NCBI GenBank assembly: GCA_018669845.1
Contig: JABHSO010000036.1
Coordinates: 1 to 64,000 of the forward strand
Length of the DNA stretch: 64,000 bases
Source: Gammaproteobacteria bacterium
GTDB lineage: Bacteria; Pseudomonadota; Gammaproteobacteria; GCA-001735895
Reading direction: 5' to 3'
Positions 18,444 through 28,114 of the stretch are shown in pieces. The translations under genes and the position numbers were made by a program. Position 1 is the first letter of the stretch; each line of letters starts with the position of its first letter. Under the pieces are notes generated by a model. That model did not search any database. It saw only the letters and a program-made list of their open reading frames with translations, and was not told where the DNA came from.

Positions 18444-19484
18444 ATGCCGACACCAAATCAGCCCAGGACTTTAACGACAGTAGCCACGCTGGCCAAAGAG
18501 CTTGAACTTGAATTTAAAGGTGAAGGGACACAACAAATTAAATCTGTTTCCAACTTTTCCAGTGCAACAAAAACAGATTTATGCTTTCTACGATCCTCTA
18601 GATATATTAATCAATTAAAACAAAGTCACTGTAGTGCAGCAATCGTTCCGCTTGATTTCAACGAAGTGATTCCCGGTAAAACATTATTGTATTCAGCAAA
18701 CCCGGACCTGTCTTTTGTTGAGGTCATAAAATATTTGAAGCTGTATAAAGGAAATTCAGCCTCAGGTATTCATTCTTCTGCAATAATATCGCCTACAGCA
18801 AAACTGGGTGAAAATGTAACAATAGGTGCTCTGAGTGTTATTGGAGAGCGAGTGGTACTGGGCGATAACGTCAGAATAGGGACTGCCTGTATCATTGAAG
18901 ATGATGTAACAGTGGGAGCTAATTCAACTTTTTTATCTAATGTAACTATCTGCTTTGATGTGAAAATAGGCAATGAGGTTATTTTACAACCTGGTGTGGT
19001 TTTAGGTTCTGATGGTTTTGGACTGGTTTATGATAAAGGTAACTGGGAGAAAATTCCTCATCTGGGCAGTGTCATTATTGGTGACCGGGTAGAGATTGGA
19101 GCTAATACCACAGTCGACCGTGGTGCCCTTGATGATACGATTATTGAGAATGGTGTAAAAATTGATAACCAAATCCAGGTTGGTCATAATGTTCATATCG
19201 GTGAAAACACCGCGATAGCTGGTTGCGTTGGAATTGCGGGCAGTTCTATTATTGGTAAAAACTGTAAAATTTCAGGAGCAGTATCTATATTAGGGCATTT
19301 ATCTATTGCTGATGATGTGACTGTTACTGGTATGTCTACAGTGGTAAAGGATATTAAAGAAAAAGGTACTTATTCATCGGGCACACCACTGATGGAAAAT
19401 AAATTGTGGCATAGAAGCAATGTCCGTTATAAGTCTTTAGATAAACTGGCAAAAACCGTATCAAACCTGGAAAAAAATAAATGA
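18444..19484 (+). CDS. lpxD: UDP-3-O-(3-hydroxyacyl)glucosamine N-acyltransferase
   Basis: 346 residues. It is the third step of lipid A synthesis. An N-terminal uridine-binding domain (about 1-100) is followed by hexapeptide repeats forming a left-handed beta-helix (about 105-300), including IGANTTVDRGALDDTIIENG. The catalytic His lies in QVGHNVHIGENTAIAGCVG. The C-terminal helix ends LAKTVSNLEKNK. The 115-bp gap before it contains no recognised signal. fabZ follows 7 bp later. Confidence 0.97.
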   Translation: MPTPNQPRTLTTVATLAKELELEFKGEGTQQIKSVSNFSSATKTDLCFLRSSRYINQLKQSHCSAAIVPLDFNEVIPGKTLLYSANPDLSFVEVIKYLKLYKGNSASGIHSSAIISPTAKLGENVTIGALSVIGERVVLGDNVRIGTACIIEDDVTVGANSTFLSNVTICFDVKIGNEVILQPGVVLGSDGFGLVYDKGNWEKIPHLGSVIIGDRVEIGANTTVDRGALDDTIIENGVKIDNQIQVGHNVHIGENTAIAGCVGIAGSSIIGKNCKISGAVSILGHLSIADDVTVTGMSTVVKDIKEKGTYSSGTPLMENKLWHRSNVRYKSLDKLAKTVSNLEKNK

Positions 19485-19491
19485 GGATTCT

Positions 19492-19950
19492 ATGATTGAA
19501 TTTGACGTACAACAGGTAATGAAATATTTACCGCATCGGTATCCTTTTCTACTGGTTGATCGTGTAACAGCCTGCGAACCGGGTGATTACCTGACTGCCT
19601 TAAAAAATGTCAGCTTTAATGAACCTTTTTTTCAGGGACATTTTCCTAACCAGCCGATTATGCCGGGTGTTTTAATTTTGGAAGCTCTTGCCCAGGCCAC
19701 CGGTTTATTATCTTTTTGTACGATGGAAGATGAAAGTGAAGGCAAAGGTAAGGATAAACTGTATATGCTGGTTGGAATTGACAAAGCTCGTTTTCGTGGC
19801 CAGGTTGTTCCCGGTGATCAGTTAATCCTGGATGTGAAATTGAAACGAAATATGCGTGGCATCTGGATGTTTAACGGCAAGGCAACGGTGAATGGTGAAA
19901 CTGTTACAGAAGCTGAACTGATGTGTAGTGCTCAGGATAAAGACTTTTGA
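19492..19950 (+). CDS. fabZ: 3-hydroxyacyl-[acyl-carrier-protein] dehydratase FabZ
   Basis: 152 residues, hotdog fold. It dehydrates 3-hydroxyacyl-ACP in fatty acid elongation and competes with lipid A synthesis for the same substrate pool. LPHRYPFLLVDRV opens the domain. The catalytic His and Glu are in GHFPNQPIMPGVLILEALAQ. The Shine-Dalgarno is GAGGA before the ATG. The stop overlaps the TTG start of lpxA. Confidence 0.98.
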   Translation: MIEFDVQQVMKYLPHRYPFLLVDRVTACEPGDYLTALKNVSFNEPFFQGHFPNQPIMPGVLILEALAQATGLLSFCTMEDESEGKGKDKLYMLVGIDKARFRGQVVPGDQLILDVKLKRNMRGIWMFNGKATVNGETVTEAELMCSAQDKDF

Positions 19951-20717
19951 TCCATCCTAGTGCCATCATAGACCCTTCGGCTCAACTGGGTAAAAATGTC
20001 ACTGTCGGTGCATTTACTATTATTGGAGCAGACGTCACTATCGGTGATGACTGCTGGATAGGTCCTCATGTCGTTATTTCCGGTCCCTGCATCATTGGGA
20101 ATGAAAATAAAATCTATCAGTTTGGCTCTATTGGGGAAGCGCCTCAGGATTTAAAATATAATGGAGAACCCACTCTGCTAGAGATTGGGGATAGAAATGT
20201 TATTCGCGAATTTGTTACCTTAAATCGTGGCACGGTTACGGGCACAGGAAAAACCACTATTGGTAGCGATAACTTAATTATGGCTTATTGCCATGTTGCT
20301 CATGACTGTATTATCGGTAATCACATCGTTCTGGCTAATGCAGCCTCTCTTGCAGGGCATGTTGAAGTAGGCGATCACGCAATTTTAGGTGGCTTCACGC
20401 TTGTCCATCAATTTTCTCAGATAGGAGCAAGATCCTTTTGTGGTCTGGGTTCAATTATTGCTCAGGATGTACCTCCTTTTGCAACAGCGGCCGGGGACAG
20501 GGCCCGAACAGTCGGTATTAATAAGGAAGGGCTGAGACGCAAGGGATTTTCACCAGAGCTAATTCGGGCTTTGCATAAAAGTTATCGACTGATGTTAGTC
20601 TCAAAAAAATCTAAAGAAGAAGCTTTGGCTGAATTACAACCATTAATTGAGCAATATGAGGAAGTGAGGGAATTTACTCAATTTGTGACCAACAGCAAAA
20701 GAGGAATTGCTCGATAA
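19947..20717 (+). CDS. lpxA: UDP-N-acetylglucosamine O-acyltransferase
   Basis: 256 residues. It is the first acyl transfer of lipid A synthesis, on hexapeptide repeats of the left-handed beta-helix type. Start TTG at 19947 shares bases with the fabZ TGA, and MIHPSAIIDPSAQLG is the standard N-terminus. The catalytic His lies in AYCHVAHDCIIG, and GGFTLVHQFSQIG with the C-terminal helical domain (KEGLRRKGFS) completes the family pattern. Normally lpxB follows; here a 124-bp gap leads to an unrelated large gene. Confidence 0.97.
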   Translation: MIHPSAIIDPSAQLGKNVTVGAFTIIGADVTIGDDCWIGPHVVISGPCIIGNENKIYQFGSIGEAPQDLKYNGEPTLLEIGDRNVIREFVTLNRGTVTGTGKTTIGSDNLIMAYCHVAHDCIIGNHIVLANAASLAGHVEVGDHAILGGFTLVHQFSQIGARSFCGLGSIIAQDVPPFATAAGDRARTVGINKEGLRRKGFSPELIRALHKSYRLMLVSKKSKEEALAELQPLIEQYEEVREFTQFVTNSKRGIAR

Positions 20718-20841
20718 GCGTATTACTCAGATTAATTAAATTAGAAATTAACCTCAAAGCGACTGATACAGGTTATGTTTTAATCAGATTGTTGCTGTTA
20801 GGATTAATTACTGACTGAATTAGTCAAAGGTAAATCAGATA

Positions 20842-23800
20842 ATGTACGGCATAAAAAAAATTCTGTTACTCACCTCAACTGTATTGCTGCTAGTTTTTAC
20901 CAACATATTAACAGCCCAACAGTTAACTCACTTTATACAGGATAAATCATCAGCTAAGTTCCTCGAAGATGCGGCCGGTCTATTGATGACCAATAGCGGT
21001 AAAGTGCTGGTTACTTCAACCAGAAAAGGGACTTTACTTGTACTGGACAATGATCATTTCAATAAAGTTAAGCTAAAACCCTTAGTATTCAAAAAAACAG
21101 CCTTATCCGGCATTGACCAGTTGTCAGATGGATCACTGGTCATTGCTAATTCTAGTAGTAATCAAATAGCAATCACCAATGAAACTGCTGGTAAATTAAC
21201 CAGAGTATTTTCAAAGTCGGGTGATGATGCCGGTGAAATAAAAGGTACCAGGGGTATAGCTGTCTCTATTAATAATAGAATCTATGTAGCAGATAGAGTT
21301 AATAATCGTATCTCAGTATTCAATGAACAGGGACTGTTCTTCCAACATTTTGGTCATGATGGTAGTCGTACCGATTTGTCAAAACCCACTCATATTGCAC
21401 TCGATGCTGAAGAAAATGTTTATGTTCTGGAAGCAGAGGATAAAAACAGGGTATCTATTTTTACCTCGAAAGGTGAATTGATAAAGCAGTTTAAGGCAAA
21501 GGAACTTGCCAGCTTATTTGGAAGTTCAATTGATTTCAGTGCAATGACAGCTGATCTAAATGGCAAGTTATATCTGGCAGATGATAATAGTAGGAAAGTG
21601 TTTATTTATGACTGGAAAAACAATCAGATACTAAGCCAGTTTGGTTCGCTTGGACAGTCCAGAGGACAATATCGAAGTATCGACCTGATGTCTGTGAATA
21701 ATCAGGGGCAGCTTGCTGTGCTGGATAAGGTCAATAAAAAGGTAGAAATTTACCAGCTGGAACAAAAAGACTTTAAGCAACCTGTTTCAACGGATGTCAT
21801 TAAGTTTTCGAACAAGCTGGATAGCAAGTGTAAATCTGTACATGCTTTTATAAATGACCAGACATTGTGTATCAGAAAAGGTAAAAAGGGCATAGTCACA
21901 TTATCACCGGATGGAAAACAACTGGGTGTTTTTGCCAGTGAAATAAAAAATCCATCGAGCCTGCATAGTGGTAGCCAGATGGTAGCGATTCTGGAAAAAA
22001 ATATGCTGCACACCTATACCCATAGTGGGAAGAAAATATATAGTATTGGGCGATATGGTATTGCAGCTGGCGGTTTTGATGGCCCTAAATATGTTTTCTC
22101 TGCTCAAAACAGGGTTTATGTCAGTGATACAGGAAACAATAGAATTCAAATATTTGCCAAAGATGGTCAGTTTGTAAATCAATTTAAGGCATCATCAAAG
22201 AGTTTTGGAAAAATAGGTCCTATAGCTGTAGATACCCAGCAGCTACTTTATGTTGTTGACCTTGAGAAAAAGGGCTTCATTAAGGTTTTTGATACAGAAT
22301 TTAATTTAGTCACTGAAATAGGTAGCAAACAAGACTCTGGGTATCGAGCCAATAAGATCCATGCAATCGATGTAGATCAGAAAGACCGGCTATTTGCACT
22401 GGTCAGTTCCGAAGTGAATGACTACAGCATCAGGATGTTTGACAACTTTGAAAAGGTTCTGGAATTTGGATCAGGGGCTAAGAATGGAACTGATGTCTAT
22501 TTCGATAAGATAGGTTCGATGTCTGTCGCTTCCACAGATAAAGTCCGTATTTTAGTTAATGATACCGACTTGAAGAAACAATTTCGATTTGATTACCTGG
22601 AGTATCCAGATGCGGCATTTGGTTTGCAGGTTGTTGGCAACAAGCAACAAATTAAGCTGGACTGGAGCAGCAGTTTAAGCCCTGTTATTGCAGGTTATGA
22701 AATTCAGGCTGCGATGACTGAAAGTGGCCCGTTTGATACGGTTGCTACATCTAAAAATTTGTCTAAAAATTTGTCAGTTATCAAGACAAAAAACAAACCC
22801 TGGTTTAGAGTTGTATCAATTAGCGGGTATGATTTACGTGCCAAACCTTCGGCAGCACGTGAAAATCAGTTTTATAAACTGCAGCAATTACGTCAGGCCA
22901 AAAATTATAATGACGCAATTATTTTAGCTGATCGTTTACTAAAAAAAGCGACTGAAAACGCAGATATTCTTGAACTAAAAGCAGACAGTCAGTTACTTTC
23001 AGGAAATCAACATGATGCGATATCCACTTATCGTCAGCTGGAACAGTTTGCTCAATACAAAAAAATGGCCATATCTCAACAGGTAAAAGCATTTTATGAG
23101 CTGGAGCAGTATCTGGATGCAAAGTCACTGGTTGATCAAATTTTGTTGTCCAAACCCAAAAATGTTGATCCCTATATAATTTGTACAGATCTAAGCATTC
23201 AATTAAGTGATGCAATCGGCGCAGTAAGTTGTGCTGAAGATGGTTTGATATTGCATCAGAATAACGTGAAATTACGTTACCTACTGGCCAAAGCTTATAT
23301 TCTGGCTGGCATTGAAGATCAGGGTTTGATCGAATTCCAGTCGGTGTTAAACAGTCAACCTGATGATCATCATATGCGCTTGAATATCGCTAACGATATG
23401 CTTGCAATGAAACTCTTTGAACAGGCGCTTGAAAACTTTAATGTGGTGTTACAGGCACAGCCATCTTCTGCTCAGGCGAGTATCGGAAAAGCGACCAGCC
23501 TGTTGAAACTGGACAGAGATGATGAGGCCAAAGCCATTGCGATAAAACTCTCCGCCAACACTGAAACAAAAGCAGATGGTTATTATGTATTAGGTAAAAT
23601 TGCACTTAAACAGGAAAAATATACAGAAGCCATTTTACGTTTAACCAGAGCAAGTAAAGTAAACCCTGAAAATATTGATGCCTGGGTATCGATGGCCAAT
23701 GCCTATATAGAGTTAAATAAACCGGATAAAGCAATGACCGGATTAATTCAGGGCATCAAAACAAATCCTGAATCATTTGACCTCCAGTTGTTAGCAGGCC

Positions 23801-25803
23801 AGATAGAACTGAACCAGGAAAATTATAACGAGGCGACACAGTATCTCGATAAATCCGTTAGTCTAAATGCACAGTCACTACTTGCGAATACGCTTTATGC
23901 AAAGAATTTATTTGCAACCAGAAATTTCCGCAGTGCTTCAAGTTATGCCGAAAGAGCTGCAAAAATAGCTCCAAAGGATGTAGATGTTTTAACCCTTCAG
24001 GCTGATATTGCCAATCAACTGGGTAAAGTGGCTTCTGCAATTGAGTATTTGAAGACAGCGATAGACTTACAACCGGGTTCTGCCGAGTTGCAACATAAAT
24101 TAGGTATAGTTTATTTAAATGCAAACCTGTTTGATGCATCAACTGAACATTTACAGAAGTCAGCTTCAATTAATCCTTCCTGGGCTGAACCGCATATTGC
24201 ACTGGGTAAACTGTATAGTAAAAGGCGATTATTTGATGAAGCTATAGGCTTTTTCGAAAGGGCAGTTGAATTAAACCCTTCAGAGAATAATCGGGCTCTA
24301 TTAAATACGGCTTTTACCGATAAAAAGACTTCACTGGAATTTAAAAATAATGCACCACAACTCGTTTTAACCGATCTAAATTTAAAGCATGTTTTCTCAG
24401 CAGCCTATAAAAAATATGCAGATCAATCTTTAGGCAGTGTTAATTTGAAAAATGTAGGTGCTACAGATTATGGAAACCTGGAGCTATCTTTTCAAATTAA
24501 AGAATATATGGATTTCCCCCTGGTGCAGAATATCTCTTCTATTAAGGGCAATGAGCAACAGCAGTTTGATTTTCAGGTGACTTTTAATAACAAAATTTTA
24601 GATGTTGATGAAGATATCGGTGTTCAGGTTGAAGTTAAACTTTCATTCTTGAGGGATGGAAAGAAAGATTCTATTCGACTGATTCAGCCGATGACGATTT
24701 ATGGTAAAAATGCCATGGTCTGGGGTGATGCTTATATGGTCGGTTCTTTTGTGACACCTAAAGACGATACCTTGCGCGATTATGTGCGAACCACTATCAA
24801 TAATTTTCAGCCTGCAATTGGACCACTCAATGATAAGCTTGTATCAGCCATGACTTATTTTTCGAGCCTTTCTGCTGCGGGCACGAAATATATTGTTGAT
24901 CCCAATACACCCTATACCAGCTTACGCGATGACCAGGTAGACTATGTTCAGTTCCCTCGTGAAACTTTGAAATTGAAAAGTGGTGATTGCGATGATCTTT
25001 CAGTTCTGCTCAGTGCAGGCCTGGAAAATCTGGGAATAGAAACTGCATTTTTAGAAGTCCCTGGGCATTTGTTTTTGATGTTTAATACGGGATTAACCGA
25101 ACAGGATGCCAGTTTGATCAGTCAGAATCGAAGTCTATTGGCGATTAGGAACAAACAGATCTGGATTCCATTAGAATCAACCATGATCAATGCCAGCTTC
25201 AATGAAGCCTGGGCTGAAGGCGCTAGAAAATACCATAAAGCAGTTGCAGAGAATAACCTGGGTGTTATTGATTTAAAGCAGGCCTGGCAGCATTACAAAC
25301 CGGTTACCCTGAAGAAGAGTCGATATACTATTGAACATCCAGATAAAGAAAGAGCCTCGGCTTTAGTGAAGGTAGCTCAGGCCGAGTTATTATCAAAAAG
25401 CATAAATCGTTTGATATTGCCTTATCAGAGCATGATTGAGAATAACCCGACTAATATTACTGCCAGAATGCAAATAGCTATTCTATATAGCCGCTATGGC
25501 CTGTATGACGATGCTCAGTTAGCATTTGATGACTTGCTGGAACTGGCTGTAGATAATAGTGCTGTTCACAGTAATTTGGGTAACCTTTATTTATTAACGA
25601 AGCAATTTGATAAGGCGATTAATAGTTATCAACAGGCTATTTCACTGGATAAAAATGATGGTGGAATCTGGGTAAATTTGTCGATGGCAAATTATCGTAA
25701 AGGTGATTTAATATCTGCCGCTACTCAGTACCAGAAAGCTGTTACTTTAACGCCTAAGTTAAAAGACAGTTATTCAGCTTATAGCAAACTTTTGAGTCAA
25801 TAA
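20842..25803 (+). CDS. Giant secreted protein: beta-propeller, FN3-like, TPR array, transglutaminase-like domain
   Basis: 1653 residues. A signal peptide (about 1-25, ending NILTA-QQ) predicts export. About 40-585 carries NHL-type propeller repeats (GIAVSINNRIYVADRVNNR; RVYVSDTGNNRIQIF). About 592-675 looks like a fibronectin type III domain (IKLDWSSSLSPVIAGYEI). About 680-1150 is a TPR array (YYVLGKIALKQEKYTEAI; PHIALGKLYSKRRLFDEAI). A beta-rich linker (about 1165-1310) leads to a transglutaminase-like domain with Cys1383 in SGDCDDLSVLL and His1409 in VPGHLFLMF. A Glu in WIPLEST occupies the place where many relatives have Asp. More TPRs close the protein (about 1520-1653). Function is unknown; a periplasmic or surface scaffold is inference. 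A small TPR gene follows after 12 bp with a strong GGGGAGG site. Confidence 0.85.
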   Translation: MYGIKKILLLTSTVLLLVFTNILTAQQLTHFIQDKSSAKFLEDAAGLLMTNSGKVLVTSTRKGTLLVLDNDHFNKVKLKPLVFKKTALSGIDQLSDGSLVIANSSSNQIAITNETAGKLTRVFSKSGDDAGEIKGTRGIAVSINNRIYVADRVNNRISVFNEQGLFFQHFGHDGSRTDLSKPTHIALDAEENVYVLEAEDKNRVSIFTSKGELIKQFKAKELASLFGSSIDFSAMTADLNGKLYLADDNSRKVFIYDWKNNQILSQFGSLGQSRGQYRSIDLMSVNNQGQLAVLDKVNKKVEIYQLEQKDFKQPVSTDVIKFSNKLDSKCKSVHAFINDQTLCIRKGKKGIVTLSPDGKQLGVFASEIKNPSSLHSGSQMVAILEKNMLHTYTHSGKKIYSIGRYGIAAGGFDGPKYVFSAQNRVYVSDTGNNRIQIFAKDGQFVNQFKASSKSFGKIGPIAVDTQQLLYVVDLEKKGFIKVFDTEFNLVTEIGSKQDSGYRANKIHAIDVDQKDRLFALVSSEVNDYSIRMFDNFEKVLEFGSGAKNGTDVYFDKIGSMSVASTDKVRILVNDTDLKKQFRFDYLEYPDAAFGLQVVGNKQQIKLDWSSSLSPVIAGYEIQAAMTESGPFDTVATSKNLSKNLSVIKTKNKPWFRVVSISGYDLRAKPSAARENQFYKLQQLRQAKNYNDAIILADRLLKKATENADILELKADSQLLSGNQHDAISTYRQLEQFAQYKKMAISQQVKAFYELEQYLDAKSLVDQILLSKPKNVDPYIICTDLSIQLSDAIGAVSCAEDGLILHQNNVKLRYLLAKAYILAGIEDQGLIEFQSVLNSQPDDHHMRLNIANDMLAMKLFEQALENFNVVLQAQPSSAQASIGKATSLLKLDRDDEAKAIAIKLSANTETKADGYYVLGKIALKQEKYTEAILRLTRASKVNPENIDAWVSMANAYIELNKPDKAMTGLIQGIKTNPESFDLQLLAGQIELNQENYNEATQYLDKSVSLNAQSLLANTLYAKNLFATRNFRSASSYAERAAKIAPKDVDVLTLQADIANQLGKVASAIEYLKTAIDLQPGSAELQHKLGIVYLNANLFDASTEHLQKSASINPSWAEPHIALGKLYSKRRLFDEAIGFFERAVELNPSENNRALLNTAFTDKKTSLEFKNNAPQLVLTDLNLKHVFSAAYKKYADQSLGSVNLKNVGATDYGNLELSFQIKEYMDFPLVQNISSIKGNEQQQFDFQVTFNNKILDVDEDIGVQVEVKLSFLRDGKKDSIRLIQPMTIYGKNAMVWGDAYMVGSFVTPKDDTLRDYVRTTINNFQPAIGPLNDKLVSAMTYFSSLSAAGTKYIVDPNTPYTSLRDDQVDYVQFPRETLKLKSGDCDDLSVLLSAGLENLGIETAFLEVPGHLFLMFNTGLTEQDASLISQNRSLLAIRNKQIWIPLESTMINASFNEAWAEGARKYHKAVAENNLGVIDLKQAWQHYKPVTLKKSRYTIEHPDKERASALVKVAQAELLSKSINRLILPYQSMIENNPTNITARMQIAILYSRYGLYDDAQLAFDDLLELAVDNSAVHSNLGNLYLLTKQFDKAINSYQQAISLDKNDGGIWVNLSMANYRKGDLISAATQYQKAVTLTPKLKDSYSAYSKLLSQ

Positions 25804-25815
25804 GGGGAGGTATTT

Positions 25816-26355
25816 ATGCGAATTTTAGTATTAATTATATTTTTATTACCAATTGTTCTGCTGCCAGCACCCCAAGCTTCAGCGCAGAGTGTTATAAAAA
25901 AAACTGAGACCCATAATGTATTTAAGGGCGTTTTTTACTCGATCTGGTCAAAGTTGCGATCGCTCAATCCGCATCAACGTCAATCGGCAAAGGCAAATGT
26001 TGTGTACACTGCTGGCATAAGAGGAGCAGAATCAACGGATACTTTGATTCAACCTTACTGGAAAGGAGACTTAACCAATGACAAACAGTTTCAGGCTGAA
26101 CTTAAGCAGTTTACCCTGGCTCAACAGTTTATGGATAAAGGTGAATTGAAAGCTTCGGTTAAGGCTTTTAGTGACTTCATAAACCAATATGCGTCAAGTG
26201 AGTTAATGGCTAATGCATTAATTGGTAAAGGTATTAGTTTGGCTGGTCTGGGTAAAAATGCAGAAGCATCTGTTACTCTTAAACAATTTATCGAAGATAA
26301 TCCTACGCACCCTTTAATCATGGATGCGAAGCAAATTCTGACACAGTTAAACTAA
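25816..26355 (+). CDS. Small secreted TPR-like protein
   Basis: 179 residues. The signal peptide is about 1-24 (LLPAPQASA-QS). A spacer without clear features is followed by a TPR-like helical region from about 95 to the end (LAQQFMDKGELKASVKAFSDF; LIGKGISLAGLGKNAEASVT), similar in style to CpoB/YbgF-type repeats. GGGGAGG sits 6 bp before the ATG and the gap to the giant gene is 12 bp, so the two form an operon and may work together in the periplasm. No family name can be given with confidence. Confidence 0.75.
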   Translation: MRILVLIIFLLPIVLLPAPQASAQSVIKKTETHNVFKGVFYSIWSKLRSLNPHQRQSAKANVVYTAGIRGAESTDTLIQPYWKGDLTNDKQFQAELKQFTLAQQFMDKGELKASVKAFSDFINQYASSELMANALIGKGISLAGLGKNAEASVTLKQFIEDNPTHPLIMDAKQILTQLN

Positions 26356-26374
26356 TAGACTAATTATTTCCAAG

Positions 26375-27058
26375 TTGAATATTCTAGCATTAGAAACATC
26401 TACAGAAGCATGTTCTGTGGCCATATTAAATAGCCAGAGTGCTATTTTCAGTGAATTTTCCATGACACCCAGAAAGCATACTCAATACCTGCTTGTGATG
26501 ATGGATTCTGTTTTGGCTAAAGCTCATTGTCAGAAAAGTGATATTACTCATATAGCCTATGCCAGTGGCCCGGGAGCTTTCACCGGGGTTCGAATAGCCG
26601 CTTCTACTGCTCAGGGTTTGTCTATTGGACTTAATATTCCTCTGGTCGCTATTTCAACACTGGCCACTCTTGCTCAACAAACTGCTGATAGCCACAATGT
26701 TGATAAAATTATTGCCACTCTAGATGCCAGGATGGGTGAAGCTTATGTCGGTAAGTACTTAAGAAATTCACAAACCGGGCTGGTTGAGTTAGAAGGCGAA
26801 GAGCAACTGGTTAAACTCGATAAATTGACAGGGCAGCAAGAATACTTCCTTTCAGGTTCCGGGTTTAAAGCTGGTCGTGAAGCTGGGTTCGGACCATATT
26901 CCGGTTCAATTGATGAAGATGCCTTGCCAAGTGCAGCTGCACTGGTCAAGTTGGCGCAACAATCTATACAGCGGAAACAAGCTGTTCCAGCGGACCAGGC
27001 TACAATAAATTACATTCGTAATAAAGTGGCTGAAAAAAAGAAAGTTCACGTGTTATGA
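26375..27058 (+). CDS. tsaB: tRNA threonylcarbamoyladenosine biosynthesis protein TsaB
   Basis: 227 residues. The start is TTG at 26375, the only one that gives the family N-terminus MNILALETSTEACSVAI. TsaB is the non-catalytic partner of TsaD in t6A37 formation on tRNA. ASGPGAFTGVRIAASTAQGL is the diagnostic ASKHA-fold segment. Its partner TsaE is encoded at 46688-47137 in this window. The last 4 bp overlap truD. Confidence 0.95.
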   Translation: MNILALETSTEACSVAILNSQSAIFSEFSMTPRKHTQYLLVMMDSVLAKAHCQKSDITHIAYASGPGAFTGVRIAASTAQGLSIGLNIPLVAISTLATLAQQTADSHNVDKIIATLDARMGEAYVGKYLRNSQTGLVELEGEEQLVKLDKLTGQQEYFLSGSGFKAGREAGFGPYSGSIDEDALPSAAALVKLAQQSIQRKQAVPADQATINYIRNKVAEKKKVHVL

Positions 27059-28092
27059 ATAAAGGAACAAATTATTTAACTTATCCTTATGGACAGGTAG
27101 AGAGCAAAGGAAAGATCAAACAGCAACCAGAAGATTTTAAAGTTGTAGAGCAGCTGGGTTTTAGTTTTACTGGTGCCGGTGAACACCTTTTTCTTTATGT
27201 ACAAAAAATCGGGCTAACAACTCACGAGTTAGTGAATATTATTGCTGATGAACTGGCCGTTCCAGCTCGTCAAATTGGTTATTCTGGTTTGAAGGATAAA
27301 CATGCCATTACTCAGCAATGGTTAAGTATTCAATTACCCGGTTGTAAGCAACAGCCTGTGATCACTGAAACAGAACAGTTTCAAATTCTTCACCGCGATT
27401 GGCATGATAAAAAATTACGTGTTGGTGTGCATAAAACCAATCAGTTTGAAATAACCGTTCGAGATATTGACGGTTCGGTAGAACAGCTTTCTTCAACGAT
27501 TGAAAAAATAAAGAATCATGGTTTTGCTAATTATTTCGGTGAACAACGCTTTGGTGCCCAGAAAGATAATGTAGGGCAGGCGTTGAGAATTTTAAATAAT
27601 CGACATAAAAGTAAACGTTTGACCCGGACAAAAAAAAGCCTGTTTATATCTTCACTACGCAGTGAATTATTTAACCAGATCCTCAGTAATAGAATAACTC
27701 GGGAATTCTGGCAGCAACCCGTTGAGGGAGATGCCAGTATGCTAGCAGGCACTCAGTCAGTTTTTGTCGAACCTATATCCAATGAAATTATTCGACGCTA
27801 TGTAGAGTTTGATATTCACAGTGGTGTCAGCCTGTTTGGCATTGGTGAAAGCAGGCTATCATTATTAGCTGAAGAATTTGAAAATGAAGTTTTATCCGCT
27901 AATCCTGAAATTTGTGAAACTTTACAGAATCAAAAAGTTAAACGTTCTTTCAGAGCAAATCGAGCAGTAGCAAGAAATCTACAAGTTGAATACTTACCAG
28001 AGAAAGATGAAATAAAGCTTAAAGTAGAGCTTGATAAGGGAGTCTATCTGACAACTCTGTTAAATCACTTTATAAATATTGATGGTGAATAA
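27055..28092 (+). CDS. truD: tRNA pseudouridine(13) synthase TruD
   Basis: 345 residues. It isomerises U13 in tRNA-Glu. The catalytic Asp lies in YSGLKDKHAITQQWLS. HKTNQFEITVRDI and NYFGEQRFG are the other conserved stretches, and the TRUD insertion domain lies between about 150 and 300. The ATG overlaps the tsaB stop (ATGA), so the two RNA-modification genes are coupled. It is convergent with the SafE-like gene, 22 bp away, with no obvious terminator between them. Confidence 0.96.
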   Translation: MNKGTNYLTYPYGQVESKGKIKQQPEDFKVVEQLGFSFTGAGEHLFLYVQKIGLTTHELVNIIADELAVPARQIGYSGLKDKHAITQQWLSIQLPGCKQQPVITETEQFQILHRDWHDKKLRVGVHKTNQFEITVRDIDGSVEQLSSTIEKIKNHGFANYFGEQRFGAQKDNVGQALRILNNRHKSKRLTRTKKSLFISSLRSELFNQILSNRITREFWQQPVEGDASMLAGTQSVFVEPISNEIIRRYVEFDIHSGVSLFGIGESRLSLLAEEFENEVLSANPEICETLQNQKVKRSFRANRAVARNLQVEYLPEKDEIKLKVELDKGVYLTTLLNHFINIDGE

Positions 28093-28114
28093 CTAAGTAT
28101 TTTCAATGCTGTCC

